Assembly: GCA_043228905.1 (NCBI GenBank)
Contig: JBHGNT010000012.1
Location: forward strand, 1,550,001 to 1,614,000
DNA from: Azolla caroliniana
Lineage: Eukaryota > Polypodiophyta
Length of the DNA: 64,000 nt
Reading direction: 5' to 3'
Position numbers and translations under genes: made by a program. Below, piece by piece: positions 13,701-23,214 of this stretch. Within the stretch, counting starts at the first letter, position 1. Every line of letters starts with the position of its first letter. The notes beneath the pieces are model-generated. The model saw only the letters and a program-made list of their open reading frames with translations, was not told the DNA's origin and did no database searches.

Positions 13701-14028
13701 GCTTGAAAACTGGTGGTTAGCCTCGTCAATGCCCCCAAACCTAGAGAATTTAATCTTTTGCTGTTAATTATTTATATTAGTGTGTAGTTTGAAAATAATT
13801 ACGTACTTTCTGAAAATCCAAGTTCATTTGTGATAAATTGGTTTTGCTCAAACATGTTGCACACATTACACCGTTCTAAAAGTGGTGTTGCCTTGAACCA
13901 TTTGACAGCTAGCCTTCCCGAAAGGTCTTCCTTCAGCTGCTGGGAGGCCACGTGTACAACCAAACAGTCCTGTTATATTTGATGTCAGCCTTGAATATGT
14001 ACCCGGTCTCGATGATGTGGAGGAATGA
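1662..14028 (+). CDS. FKBP16-3: FKBP-type peptidyl-prolyl isomerase, thylakoid lumen (FKBP16-3-like)
   Basis: Predicted exons: 1662-1695, 1885-2216, 3082-3165, 4456-4505, 4849-4897, 4987-5061 and 13909-14028. Phases agree throughout, giving 247 residues and a stop at 14026-14028. The N-terminus is a Ser-rich plastid transit peptide. It is followed by a twin-arginine motif ([14 protein letters not shown]) and an AIA-A cleavage-like site before the mature protein ([15 protein letters not shown]), as expected for Tat import into the thylakoid lumen. The FKBP fold follows: [51 protein letters not shown], and a last exon with LAFPKGL and [15 protein letters not shown]. This order and wording match plant FKBP16-3, recognised from memory. 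Many lumenal FKBPs have reduced active sites, so isomerase activity is not assured. The first exon, 34 nt, is the least certain; an ATG within exon 2 is the alternative. The last exon lies 8.85 kb downstream, beyond several transposons. Confidence 0.88.
3290..3960. repeat. Two short intronic duplications in FKBP intron 3
   Basis: Near 3300-3360 and 3385-3475 the stretch TTCCAATGTTGGATGG...GTGAATGA and ATATTGCATGTTTTTCACTT occurs twice. Near 3787-3825 and 3872-3905 the stretch GGCTATATGCTCATGGAGG occurs twice. Both lie in the intron between exons 3 and 4 and have no coding content. Confidence 0.7.
5426..5815 (+). repeat. Copia 5' LTR
   Basis: It begins TGTTGGAGG and ends TTACACA just before the primer-binding site. 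It has a TATA-like TATAAATAGG at about 5638. An inverted, diverged copy lies at about 7180-7597. End points are judged by eye from the primer-binding site on one side and the alignment of the two copies on the other. Confidence 0.65.
5426..7179 (+). mobile_element. Truncated Ty1/Copia retrotransposon, plus orientation
   Basis: An LTR at about 5426-5815 is followed by a typical Copia primer-binding site, TGGTATCAGAG at 5818-5828 (initiator tRNA-Met type). Gag and protease are missing. The interior resumes in the integrase C-terminal part (about 5945-6500, including the conserved [13 protein letters not shown] region) and runs into the reverse transcriptase ([30 protein letters not shown] at 6650-6760) up to a degenerate YVDNL at about 7150. 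Stops and frameshifts break it throughout. The body then abuts an inverted LTR rather than its own 3' end. Confidence 0.85.
7180..8999 (-). mobile_element. Truncated Ty1/Copia retrotransposon, minus orientation
   Basis: Read on the minus strand from 8999 the element starts inside the integrase ([30 protein letters not shown]). It continues through the same [13 protein letters not shown] region and the RT start ([28 protein letters not shown] at about 8000-8160), then jumps to a polypurine tract (AGAGCTGAGAGGAGG, complement of 7599-7613). Its 3' LTR follows at 7180-7597. The C-terminal RT and RNase H are missing. It is the same family as the plus-strand copy at 5426-7179, so the two form a large inverted repeat. 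It joins the Gypsy sequence at about 9000 without a visible boundary motif. Confidence 0.85.
9000..11160 (-). mobile_element. Truncated Ty3/Gypsy retrotransposon (gag-protease-RT start)
   Basis: On the minus strand, degraded Arg/Pro-rich gag sequence (about 11150-10450) leads to a zinc knuckle ([14 protein letters not shown]) at about 10440-10400, whose fourth Cys is replaced by Ser. An open frame of 319 residues (10442-9483) carries on to an aspartic protease with [12 protein letters not shown] at about 9930-9890. A second frame (9619-9158) holds the linker and the RT approach ([20 protein letters not shown]). Coding stops near 9000 at the junction with the Copia fragment. RT core, RNase H and integrase are absent. 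LTRs were not identified; 11160-11748 may contain 5' LTR remnants. Confidence 0.8.
11749..12138. repeat. Near-perfect 195-bp tandem duplication inside the LINE remnant
   Basis: The block beginning ATTACCTAGGAGGAGTAATC at 11749 is repeated from 11944 with only a few substitutions (for example TCCAGTAGAGAG versus TCTGGTAGGGAG). It contains the LINE zinc-finger-like coding remnant with ESEEYYVC. The low divergence implies a duplication younger than the LINE insertion. Confidence 0.9.
11749..12632 (+). mobile_element. LINE 3' end (non-LTR retrotransposon), 5'-truncated
   Basis: The sequence matches, base by base in long stretches, the 3' part of the LINE at about 52500-53190. Shared landmarks are GAGATACCATTGCCTCTT, CTAGAGCTCAAG, GGGAAATAGCAATTTG and the terminal TTAAGATGTAA. 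The coding remnant corresponds to the C-terminal zinc-finger region of LINE ORF2 (zf-RVT type). RT and endonuclease are absent, as usual for 5'-truncated insertions. It sits in the FKBP last intron. Confidence 0.75.
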
Positions 14029-15440
14029 ACTGTAATACATATATCCTTTTTTGGGGGGTCTTCAGTGTGAATAGCACGAGAAGCGATGTCAAAAAAGGGG
14101 TGTACAATAAGTCTCTTACTAATTATAGAATGTATTCATTTTTGACGATTCATATTCTTGCTTTCTTGGCAACTATTCGTTCATCGCCAATTCGTAAGTT
14201 GTAGCAAAAGTTTGTTTTAAGAATTCCAATGCTTCTTTTGAACATAAGTCTTGTGGTATAGCAGAAACCTATGGAGGAAGTGGGCCATAAGAAATACATG
14301 TTTGTGAGAGCCCATCTAACATCTGGAGATTGGTGCCAAGGTAATGGAGTTACTAACTAGTGTTTGTGAATAACAAGTACAATTTTACTGGAGACATAGA
14401 TTGAAGGCAGTGGTCAACATAAGTTCATGCCCAAGTAGGCAATGAGGACTATGTGAGGAAGTGAGACTTTCCAAATCCACACAATAATGTATTTGTATCT
14501 AGGGTAACCAAGCATGACCACTATATCGATTTTGGATACAACAAATTATACACAATTTTTTCCCCATTTGGCTTACTAGCATTCTAAGAGAAGCACACTT
14601 TCATCACCACTGTCCACTTGTGTGCGATCCACTTTCTGCTATCTGAGATTACTACTGAATGTAGTATTCAGAATTGCACTTCAAACCGTTACCACAAAAA
14701 ATCTACATGATGTTACTTGCATGAGTTCTTACCTCTGCTTTTGCTAAAACTATTGTAATCAATATATACAATCGATTTATTGAAGCGTTACCATTTGAGT
14801 ATCAAATGGAAGGCGCAAAACCTTTTTAAAGTTTCCTGCATAGTACAACACAATTGAAAATCATTACTGGATCATATCTAAGGTCATCACAAATGTTGAA
14901 TTTCATTATGTGGAATCCCAATGTGGTTGGTTTGATAATTATGAATGCTTCCTATAACATCTTTTTTAGGTAACTTTGTTACCATGGTCAAATTCATGTG
15001 TGATTTTTGTTGCAATAGTTTGTAGTGCTAGGCCACATTGAGCGAACATATGTGACTATTGTGTTGGAGTTGTTGTGATTTGAAACTCCAATGATATTTT
15101 TACAAAATACATGAATCCTATAGTTAGTTCTTTACATCCTTACCCACATGAAATATGCGTAAAACCTTGAACACTTCCCAAGTCCTTAACACAAAAAAGT
15201 TGTAGAAGATGATTAGTTGTTAGCAAGCCAGCCTTGAAGGCCTCTCCGTCTCTCAACACGTACACAAAAGCCCATTTTTGTTAAGTACAAATGTTAGATA
15301 GTGACACACAATGTTTTTGGCATGAGAAGCGAGTGCGTTTCATTCCTTTGGTGCCAAAAGGTTTGCGTGGCCGACGTAGAAAGGAAAAGGAAAAGGAAAA
15401 GGCGATGGTGGGGGGAGTATAAAGAAATTCGATTACTTTT
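14029..15440. other. Intergenic DNA between FKBP and Dof genes
   Basis: AT-rich sequence following the FKBP stop codon, presumably with its 3' UTR and polyadenylation site at the left. No open frame with family resemblance and no clear transposon was seen. Confidence 0.5.
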
Positions 15441-15700
15441 TCCCCTAGTATAGTAGTGGGTGGCCTCTCTCTTTGTCTCTTTTCGTGTAGACGCAGACAC
15501 GCACCATTCCTCTCTCTCTCTCTCTGGGTCTCGGATGTGAAGGTGAGTAGCACCTTTTGTCTCTCCCTAGGACCACGTAAATACTCTCTCTTCTTTTCCG
15601 TAAAAAAACGTGAAGGAAACCCGCACCTTTCTTCATCGCGTCCGAGTAAGTTTTTCATTTTCTGTTTTCCTCTCGCGTCTCTTTTACTTTACATACACAC

Positions 15701-15701
<1 letters not shown>

Positions 15702-15730
<29 letters not shown>
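15702..15730. repeat. (CA)n microsatellite
   Basis: About fourteen CA units upstream of the Dof gene, followed by T-rich, poly-C (15847-15858) and A-rich tracts up to about 16010. Confidence 0.9.
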
Positions 15731-15733
<3 letters not shown>

Positions 15734-16048
15734 ATACACACTTTTTCTTTTAACCTTTTTCTTTTTGTAAAGAGGACCTCGTGGGATGTGTTTTTTTTTT
15801 CTTTGTGATTTTTTTTTAGACCACAACAAATGCATTTCTTGGGTGCCCCCCCCCCCTTCCTCTTTCACCTTTTTTCCTTTTTCTTTTCTCATTTTTCCTA
15901 GGCTTTAAGAAAAAAGCAAAAAAGAAGAAGGAAATACATAAAAGAAAAAGCCGAAAGCAAAAAGTAAAGATTTCCCAAACAAAAAGAAAAGAAAAGAAAA
16001 GAAAGGAAGAAGAAAAAAGTTTGGCGCCACAAAGCAACGGACTCGGAG

Positions 16049-16064
16049 GGCGCCACGTGGCGCC
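16049..16064. promoter_or_regulatory. 16-bp perfect palindrome with G-box core
   Basis: GGCGCCACGTGGCGCC is identical to its own reverse complement and contains the G-box CACGTG inside CCACGTGG. Dimeric bZIP and bHLH factors are known to bind such sites. It opens a GC-rich island in AT-rich DNA and is followed at 16082 by TGACGTGGCA. It lies about 1.56 kb upstream of the Dof start codon. Binding is inferred. Confidence 0.7.
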
Positions 16065-16316
16065 GTGGCCCCCGGCCCCGCTGACGTGGCACTGCGCGTG
16101 CTTTGCAAGCTAAAAAAAAACAAACAAAAAGTAAATAAATAAAGCAGCTTTTTTTTTGAAGCTTTTTGACACGTCACCCGGCCGCTTTCTCGGGGGAAAA
16201 GAGAAGGGAAAAAAGAAAAAAGTAGAAAAAGCTTTTTCTTGCTTTTGTTTTGTTTATTTATTTATTTTTAAAAGGAAAAACAAAGCAGGCAGAAAAGATG
16301 GCCCCAGCCCACCGCC

Positions 16317-16403
16317 GACGTGGCAGCCCCCGTCCGACGTGGCAGACCCCCGCATGACGTGGCAGACCCTTGCCTGACGTGGCAGATCCCGGCCGACGTG
16401 GAC
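16317..16403 (+). promoter_or_regulatory. Array of five GACGTGG sites at 19-20 bp spacing
   Basis: GACGTGGCA occurs at 16317, 16336, 16356 and 16376, with GACGTGGAC at 16395. Successive starts are 19, 20, 20 and 19 bases apart, close to two helical turns. More ACGT cores follow at about 16478 (TGACGTGCC), 16491 (GACGTGTCA) and 16533 (CCACGTAG). TGACGTGG/GACGTGGC is the classical C/G-hybrid box bound by plant bZIPs such as HY5 and GBF-type factors. The array is about 1.2 kb upstream of the Dof ATG on the same strand, so it is most likely a Dof promoter or enhancer element. Confidence 0.72.
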
Positions 16404-16843
16404 GGCCACGGCGGAATAGCCCAGCTGGCGTGGCACAATGGGAAACCGATCTGCTCGGGGCCCCTATTTCGTGGCACTGACGTGCCGGCCGACGTGTCAG
16501 GGGTCCTCCACGCGGCCATCGATGCGTGCCGCCACGTAGGTATGGGCGGGGACAGCTGGCAGCGGAGGCGATCGTCTCTCTGTTCTTTTCTGTTTTTTCT
16601 CTGATTCGCTCGCTGCTTTCTTCTTCGTTTTTCGTTCGTTTGTTTTTCCTTTCATTTCTTTTCTCTGTCTTGTTTCTTTTCGCAACAGTCATTCATGGCT
16701 ATGGAAAGCTCAGATTTCGACTAGTTCTCTCTTCTTTTAACGTCTTCTCTGTTCCTTCCGTTTCTACTCTCTTCTTCTCTCTCGATTTTTTTTTTTTTTT
16801 TTTGTTGCCTCTCCAAATTGCAATGCGTTCTTCATTCATCCCG

Positions 16844-17487
16844 AAACCCTAAAATATCAACCAACAATTCCTTTCATTCATCCCGAAACCCTAAAATATC
16901 CCCACATTTCCTTTCCTTCCTTTCTCCATGCCTGTGAAAACCCTAAACATTGTCCATTAATTTTCTTTGCTTCTACCTTAATCTTCTCTTTCTGCTGTTC
17001 TTGTTGATTTTCCTTCCATGGTTAATGAAACACTAAACAGAGATTTACCTTCTTTTGCTTGTCCTTCAGCGCAGCAGTTTTTTTGATTTTTTTAGTTTTC
17101 GGCCATGTCCAAACCCTAAACCAAATTGCCGTCTTTTCTTTCCTTGGATTCTTTCAATTGATTTGAAACATTAAACCCCCCAAAGTCTGCATTCTTTTGC
17201 GCAATTTCCATGCCTGGAACTCAAAAATCTACAAAAAATATTTTCGCGCTTTCTGTGTATGGAGATTCATGAGTTCCATGAGCAAAATAATTTAATCTTT
17301 GTCTTCTCCTTCTCTGTATAGTAGTCTACATTTATTGTCTTCATCTTCTCTGGTGAAGTCCATGTCTGGAAAGCCCTAAAAAATTCTTTATCTCCTTCCC
17401 CATCCTTAACACCCATGCCTCTTAAACCCTATATTGGTTCTTCTGTACTTTCCTGCTTCACTTTTAACATCCATGCCTGAAACCCTA
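16844..17487 (+). promoter_or_regulatory. Telo-box cluster with repeated upstream ATGs in the Dof leader
   Basis: Exact AAACCCTA telo-boxes occur at 16844, 16886, 16938, 17111, 17424 and 17480, with near misses such as GAAAGCCCTAAAA near 17369. Several are preceded by a CCATG, giving a recurrent pattern of CCATG, a few bases, then AAACCCTAAA (around 16927, 17018, 17103, 17209, 17360, 17414 and 17471). If this stretch is transcribed leader, each ATG would begin a short upstream reading frame (for example MSKP or MSGKP then stop). Telo-boxes are known in plant promoters and leaders of growth-related genes. Confidence 0.6.
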
Positions 17488-17621
17488 AATTTTAGTCCCT
17501 GTCATCTTTTAGAGATTGCAAAGCGGTCAGATAGTATTGCATTTTGGCTTAATTGCTGGCGTTCAGGTTAGAAAGCTAGTCGCGTTGAATCAGAAGTCAA
17601 GAATCTAAGCTAAGATCTGCC

Positions 17622-20219
17622 ATGGATCAGAAGAGCAGTATAACAACAGATCAGTCGTCTGCAGAAGAAGAGAATGACCAAAAGCCTGTGGATGATCAAC
17701 CCTCGGTGGCTTGTCCGAGATGCCATAGCTTCAACACCAAGTTCTGCTACTTCAACAACTACAACGTGAAGCAACCTCGCCATTTCTGCAGAGAATGCCA
17801 ACGTTACTGGACAGCAGGAGGTTCTCTGCGTAACGTCCCTGTTGGTGCGGGTAGAAGAAGGAACAAAGGATCATCGCCGACGATCAGCTCTAATGGCGCC
17901 ATCGCGACTCCTTATCATAACGATCACATGTCAAGAAGCCTTTTTACTAACCACCATGGCAGCGATGGTCATGAAGGTATGTGCGTTTCTTCTTCTTCTT
18001 CTTCTCCTCCTGTTGATTCTACGGTGTCTTCCATTCTTTCCTTCAAGCAGCCCGCTATGGCGACAAATCTGTCAGAATCGGCCCAGAGAAGCTTTGCGCT
18101 ACTACACAATCTGTCTGAAACGCAGAAGAACTTCGCGGTTCTGGCGCAGAAGCATCCTTCAGAGTTAACGCAGCAGAATATTGCGGTCCTGCAGAAGATT
18201 CACTCAGAGCTAACGCAGCACAACCTCGCAGCTCTGCAGAAGAACATCCACTCAGACGCAACGCAGAATTATGAGGCTATGCAGAGGAACGGGTTCGAGA
18301 CACACAAGAGCTTCCCTGCTGTCCAAAAGAATCACACAGAAGCTCAACACAGTTTTGGAGTTCTACAGAAGAATCCATCTGGATTGCACCAGAGCTTCAC
18401 GGTTCTTCAGAAGAATCCATCTGAATCCCACGAAAGTTTAACGGTTATTCAGAAGAATGCATCAGAAACACATCAGGGCTTCTTAGTTCCGCAGAATAAT
18501 CCTTCGCACACCCCAGACTCATTGAATGCTGCCACAGAGACGATGGAGAAAAAACCTGACAGAAAAGTTTCACTGGAGTTGAAGTTATCCAAGGCCAATG
18601 GTGAAGAAAAGGTCGAAGAAGGATTACAATCTGCGAAAAGTTCTGCAGAGGATAAGATGGTGGTGCTAGCACCATCGTCTTATACTTCTACTGCACATCA
18701 TCCTCTTCCTGCTCCTCCTCCTCATCAAGATCTTCCATCCTCTCTACACAATACAGAACATGATGAATCCACTTGCTGCTCTTCAGTAACAGCAGCTCTT
18801 GCTTGCTCATCTTCAGAAGCTGTATCTCATCCTGCTACTGCTACTGCTACTGCTACTACCATAGCCATGGCACCTTCCAATATTGTACCTCCTGTCTCGA
18901 ACCTTCATGCAGGCTTTGTGAATCCATCTCCATTGATGTTTCATCCATGGCTCTGGCCGTTCATCCTCAACAGCACTGGAGCTTTGCTCGGTGCGGGTAT
19001 CCCTAGATTTGATCCATCTTTTGCAGCAGCTTTTAGTGCTATGGCATTAGCTCAAACTGATCCTACATTAGCAGCAAAAATCGCAGCTATGGCTTCTTTA
19101 AATGGAGCTATGACTTCAAATGGAGCTATGGCTATCAATGGAGCTATGACTTCAAATGGAGCTATGGCTATCAATGGAGCTATGGCTTCTTTAAATGGAT
19201 CTACGCCATCCAACGGAGCTGTGGCTATCAATGGAGCTATGTCTGCTTTCAATGGACCTATGCCTTCCAACGGAGCTGTGGCTACTAATGGAGCTTTGCC
19301 TTCTTTGAATGGAGCTGCGGCTTTTTTGAATGGATCTATGCCTTCTAATGGAGCTGGGCCTTTGAATGGAGCCATGCCGCAGAGCATTAATCCCCAAGTT
19401 TATCAACCTTCAACGGCTTTGAGTAATACTCCCCAATCTTATAATCCAGCCTCAATCTCTTCAAGCAGTATTCTCCAAGCTTATAATCAAGCTTCGATGG
19501 TTTCTAGTAGTATTCCTCATGGTTGTAATCAACCTTCGATGGCTTCTAGTTGTGTTCCTCAAACTTACAATCAAGCTTCCATGACATCAAATATTGTTCC
19601 TCGACCTTACATTAATCAAGCTTCCATTGCTCAGACCAGTATTCCACCATCATCTTTGAGTACTCCTCATGTCGATCCAGCTCTCATGGCTCGCGTTGCA
19701 GCTTTAGCTTCTGGAAGCATGGCTCATCTTGATCCATCTCTAACAGCAGCTTTAGCAGCAAGCTACCTACAATGGCAACAACAAGCATGGAATCCTTACA
19801 CATGGGGGTTTCCGTGGAACCTTCAGTGGAATACATCAAATACTATTATGAATACAAACACGAATGTGAATACTGCTAACAATAGTACCAATATTAGTAC
19901 GGCCAATGCCCCGAATATGGTAAACAAACGGCCTCGATCTCCTCCTACAAACGAAGAGCAAATATCAGCTCTCGAAATTCGCAAGACCTCGAAAATAGAA
20001 GCAGACACGGAAGATGGAACAAGAAATCATAGCATTGGTCTGCCCTCGGATTTTCCTAATCCATTAGGTTCGCTTGGCGCGTTTGGTTCCTTCAATCCTC
20101 AACTTAATGGTAGCTTTCTCACACAGAAAGCTATGGCTCAACAAGGAGTCGTGCAATCGGATCAACAGTCTAAACCTAGTAGTCAAGCTCAATCAGTTGC
20201 CTCTCAAGAAGGTACTTGA
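17622..20219 (+). CDS. Dof-type zinc-finger transcription factor, 865 residues
   Basis: Single open frame. The start follows an upstream stop and has a good plant context (GCCATGG). The Dof domain is at residues 29-85: C31-x2-C34-x21-C56-x2-C59, then [20 protein letters not shown] and a basic tail. WTAGG and NVPVGAGRR are the form found in the cycling-Dof (group D) branch. The protein is about twice the usual Dof length. Residues 148-298 hold about nine units of a 15-17 residue repeat (type LQKNPSE-x-HQSFTV). Residues 490-586 hold NGAM/SNGA repeats encoded by near-identical GGAGCTATG blocks. There is an aromatic patch ([14 protein letters not shown]) near 726 and a nuclear-signal-like KRPRSPP near 768. 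It should bind AAAG-core DNA in the nucleus. I do not see the C-terminal GI/FKF1-interaction motifs of angiosperm CDFs. Confidence 0.93.
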   Translation: MDQKSSITTDQSSAEEENDQKPVDDQPSVACPRCHSFNTKFCYFNNYNVKQPRHFCRECQRYWTAGGSLRNVPVGAGRRRNKGSSPTISSNGAIATPYHNDHMSRSLFTNHHGSDGHEGMCVSSSSSSPPVDSTVSSILSFKQPAMATNLSESAQRSFALLHNLSETQKNFAVLAQKHPSELTQQNIAVLQKIHSELTQHNLAALQKNIHSDATQNYEAMQRNGFETHKSFPAVQKNHTEAQHSFGVLQKNPSGLHQSFTVLQKNPSESHESLTVIQKNASETHQGFLVPQNNPSHTPDSLNAATETMEKKPDRKVSLELKLSKANGEEKVEEGLQSAKSSAEDKMVVLAPSSYTSTAHHPLPAPPPHQDLPSSLHNTEHDESTCCSSVTAALACSSSEAVSHPATATATATTIAMAPSNIVPPVSNLHAGFVNPSPLMFHPWLWPFILNSTGALLGAGIPRFDPSFAAAFSAMALAQTDPTLAAKIAAMASLNGAMTSNGAMAINGAMTSNGAMAINGAMASLNGSTPSNGAVAINGAMSAFNGPMPSNGAVATNGALPSLNGAAAFLNGSMPSNGAGPLNGAMPQSINPQVYQPSTALSNTPQSYNPASISSSSILQAYNQASMVSSSIPHGCNQPSMASSCVPQTYNQASMTSNIVPRPYINQASIAQTSIPPSSLSTPHVDPALMARVAALASGSMAHLDPSLTAALAASYLQWQQQAWNPYTWGFPWNLQWNTSNTIMNTNTNVNTANNSTNISTANAPNMVNKRPRSPPTNEEQISALEIRKTSKIEADTEDGTRNHSIGLPSDFPNPLGSLGAFGSFNPQLNGSFLTQKAMAQQGVVQSDQQSKPSSQAQSVASQEGT

Positions 20220-22571
20220 GAGTGAATGTTAAAAAGGTGTGATTCAGTGTAGGCTCTCTTAATCTTAACATATATGTATACATTGTGAATCATCAGCTAT
20301 CATAATGAGGTGAAAACATGTATTCAAGTTTTCATCTTCCCATGAAGAAGAAAACAACTAAATCATATTTGAGGTTTCACCACTGATCAATCTCTTGGGC
20401 ATGAAGTATATGTCTTCTAAGTAATGAAAGGTTATAAACTTTTATACCCCACGAGAAGTATTCTCTTTGTATCAGTGAGTGAGTGTGTATGTATGTATGC
20501 CTCAAGTCATGCATTTGTATTTATGTATATATATATATATATATAGTATGTGGGTATCTTTGCATGATGGTAAGACCCCATCAAAAAATGCAAGCCTTTT
20601 CTTGTGACTGAGAGAGAATTCATCTCAATGTTTGAACCCTAAGGATTTGATAAGCTTCTGAAATCTTCGTCCATTGAAAGTGAAGAAGAAGAAGATGATC
20701 ACATGGTAAGTGCAAAGTGGGGCTATGGAGCTTCTTAATTGTAGCTATGCATTTTTGGGTGTTCTTAGATAATCTTTTGGTAGTTAAATGGATAGTGCCC
20801 AAAATGTGATCCAAAGGAAAAAAGATGGCATCACCCTCCAAATGAGGGGGGAAAGAGACCAAGCAACCGAAATAGTTATTCAAACTAGATGTTTGGAAAC
20901 CTAACAGTTGATTGATAGAAGTTCTTATTGATGGACAAGTCCATGAGAAGTGAATCGCTGTTTCTAACCTTAACCAACACCTTACATAAAGAGACTGATT
21001 TATTCTCCTTTTCTCTAGGCAAGATCCTATTGAAAGTATATCTCATAAGCATCTCCACAATAAGGCCCTTTGATTTAATCACTAGAGCATGCATCCGATT
21101 TCGCGTTTCTCCAAAGAGCACTTCCATGTGCTTATATCAAAGAAGTGTGAAGCAGCTTGCAGATGTTATGAGCTGATCATGCATCCAATCGGGCACTTGG
21201 GTTACATAAATTGCTTAAATTGACAATTGAAAAGCCTATCTAATGTTTCTAATGGTGGCGTAGGGGTAAATGATTGTAATTGTTCCATAAATTTAAATCT
21301 AAATGTAATATTTCTGATTAGGATTGAAACGCTATCATCGTGTTGAATCTTGAAACCTTAGTACATGTCTGACATCATTGAACACATTTTAAATTAAGTT
21401 AACACCTTGTTTGGGTTATTGAAAAGAGAACTCCAATGGCGGCTCAAAATCTCATGGAGTTGCCTCTCCCTTTCCACATAAGGTTTTGGATAACTCAAAA
21501 TCATGTGGTGTTTTAGTCCACTGCCATTTGTTTTGACTTTCATTTTTGCAAGTCCTCTTTGAGACAATCTCTTTATGATTGCCTCCATTTTTCAAAACTC
21601 CATCACAAATTATTTTGCTTTACTTTGAGTACTTTTTGACCTAGAATTGAAGCTTTTCGCCAATAAGGTATTTGTCGCGAGTAAATATGATAGAGACAAA
21701 AGAATTGCAAAAGAAATGTGCTTTTATGACCAAAGTAGTGACTACAATGGTGAGGCAAATACCCTTGCCTTGACTTTATAGAAGGGTGTATAAATGGCAT
21801 TTTGTTGAAGGGCCATGCTAGAGGAGTAGAAGCCCAAACCCGTGTGGGGATACTCCAAATAGAAGTGGCATGATAGTATAGTGAGTAAATAGTCAAGTGA
21901 GTAGCAGACAAACTTTATGAACAAGAACCCTAGTGAAATGAAGTGTCTTATCTCGCAATATAAGTTATATGAGCCTATAAAGTTTCATGAGGTAAATTAC
22001 AATTGCATGACATGGTGTAATGATCCAACCCCCTCAAAAGAGTTAATGATGTTTGCTTTGAATATCATAGTACATAGTACATCTACAAATGTAATGTTGC
22101 TCAACTTTGTGTCCCATTCAAATAGTTGGCAAAGCCTACACTCCACTATCACGTCTCCCATTCACCAATCTCCTAAGATTATGTGAAAAGATGCTTAGTT
22201 GTTTGATGATCACATATATAGTCCATGAGTAAGATGTGTAGCCATGTATCTAGAATGGATGATGAAACCATCGAGGGAGACTTGGAAAGTGGGTATAGTG
22301 ATTTGTCATCCTTGTCCCATGATGAGTTAACTCATATATTCTCAGTCTTTAGCTTTGTGTGTGATCTATTATCACCAAAACAACTTTCAATCGGTTAATC
22401 CCTCGATTAGGCTAATCCAAAATATTAACCAAAAGAGTCTATTTGTTTATATGCACACAATTGCAAGATCAATGAAGTGCCTCTTTGAGCATTATCAACA
22501 TTTGTTTGTGTTTGGTTGTTCCGAATAAGTGCATAGGTAGCAAATGAGAGAATAAGTCATGAATTTGACTA
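20220..22571. other. Intergenic DNA downstream of the Dof gene
   Basis: Includes the Dof 3' UTR (with a short AT microsatellite at about 20524-20545). Unassigned AT-rich sequence without domain-bearing frames follows. No transposon end could be defined before the LTR that starts at 22572. Confidence 0.45.
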
Positions 22572-23214
22572 TGAAGTCAGTCTTTGTTCGTTAGAAAAGA
22601 CTATTGCAAACATGTTGGATGCTAAGAGGTCTAACAATAAAGGACAATATGAAAGGATCAAGTATTAATGGAGGAAGGAACTTGATGGTATATAAAGTTA
22701 GAGGCATTTTTAAAAGGTAGAAAAAGAAAAAAAGACGCAGAAAATGTAAGGCAAAGAAAAAACCTAATAACTTCTTCATCTCATATCCAAATTTCAAAAG
22801 AAAAGATTCATAAGAAAGCTAACAAAGAGAGCTTTCTTGTTAACAAATTTGGGATGACAATGCAGAAATAATGGTATAAAAAAACGCCTCACATATACTT
22901 GAGGATATGTAAAAAGAAAATATTCTAAAAGGGAAAAGGCAAGAATAACGCAACCAAAAACCTATAAATAGGGGGGTATTCTTAGCAATTGAGAAGGAGG
23001 AATAAGAAGGCTAGACGAAATAAGAGGAGTCTTAGTAAAAGAAAGAGAGAAGAAAGAAAAACTATTCTAAACTAGTGTCATCGAGATTAAAGTAGTTCTT
23101 TGGGGATGTTACTATTGGAGTCTACGAAGATGGTATTGTTTTCCTAATAGTATATTAAAGTATTGCTTTCTCTTCCTCTTCACTTCTCTATCTTTTTTCT
23201 ATATCTCTCCATCA
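22572..23214 (+). repeat. Gypsy 5' LTR
   Basis: Begins TGAAGTCAGTC and ends CTCCATCA. It contains a strong TATA box, CTATAAATAGGGG, at about 22962. Compared with the 3' LTR it holds about 88 extra bases (about 22797-22884), so either it gained an insertion or the other copy lost a segment. Confidence 0.8.

Larger units (their letters stand above)
5062..13908 (+). other. Giant last intron of the FKBP gene (8.85 kb)
   Basis: The donor is CAG|GTACCA at 5062 and the acceptor is TTGACAG|CTAGCC ending at 13908. Both sides are in phase 0 and join the conserved PGQ|LAFPKG sequence. Within the intron lie, in order, a plus-strand Copia fragment, a minus-strand Copia fragment, a minus-strand truncated Gypsy, and a plus-strand LINE 3' end. 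About 1.2 kb of unassigned AT-rich DNA follows (12640-13900). The short in-frame reading just after 5145 ([10 protein letters not shown] then stop) could make an early-terminating isoform if used as an exon, but it has no FKBP homology. Confidence 0.85.

Noticed and set aside
15281-16692. Several open frames of 60-144 codons on the minus strand upstream of the Dof gene
   Set aside because: They translate CT-rich, poly-T and GACGTGGCA-repeat DNA; residue composition is purely repeat-driven.
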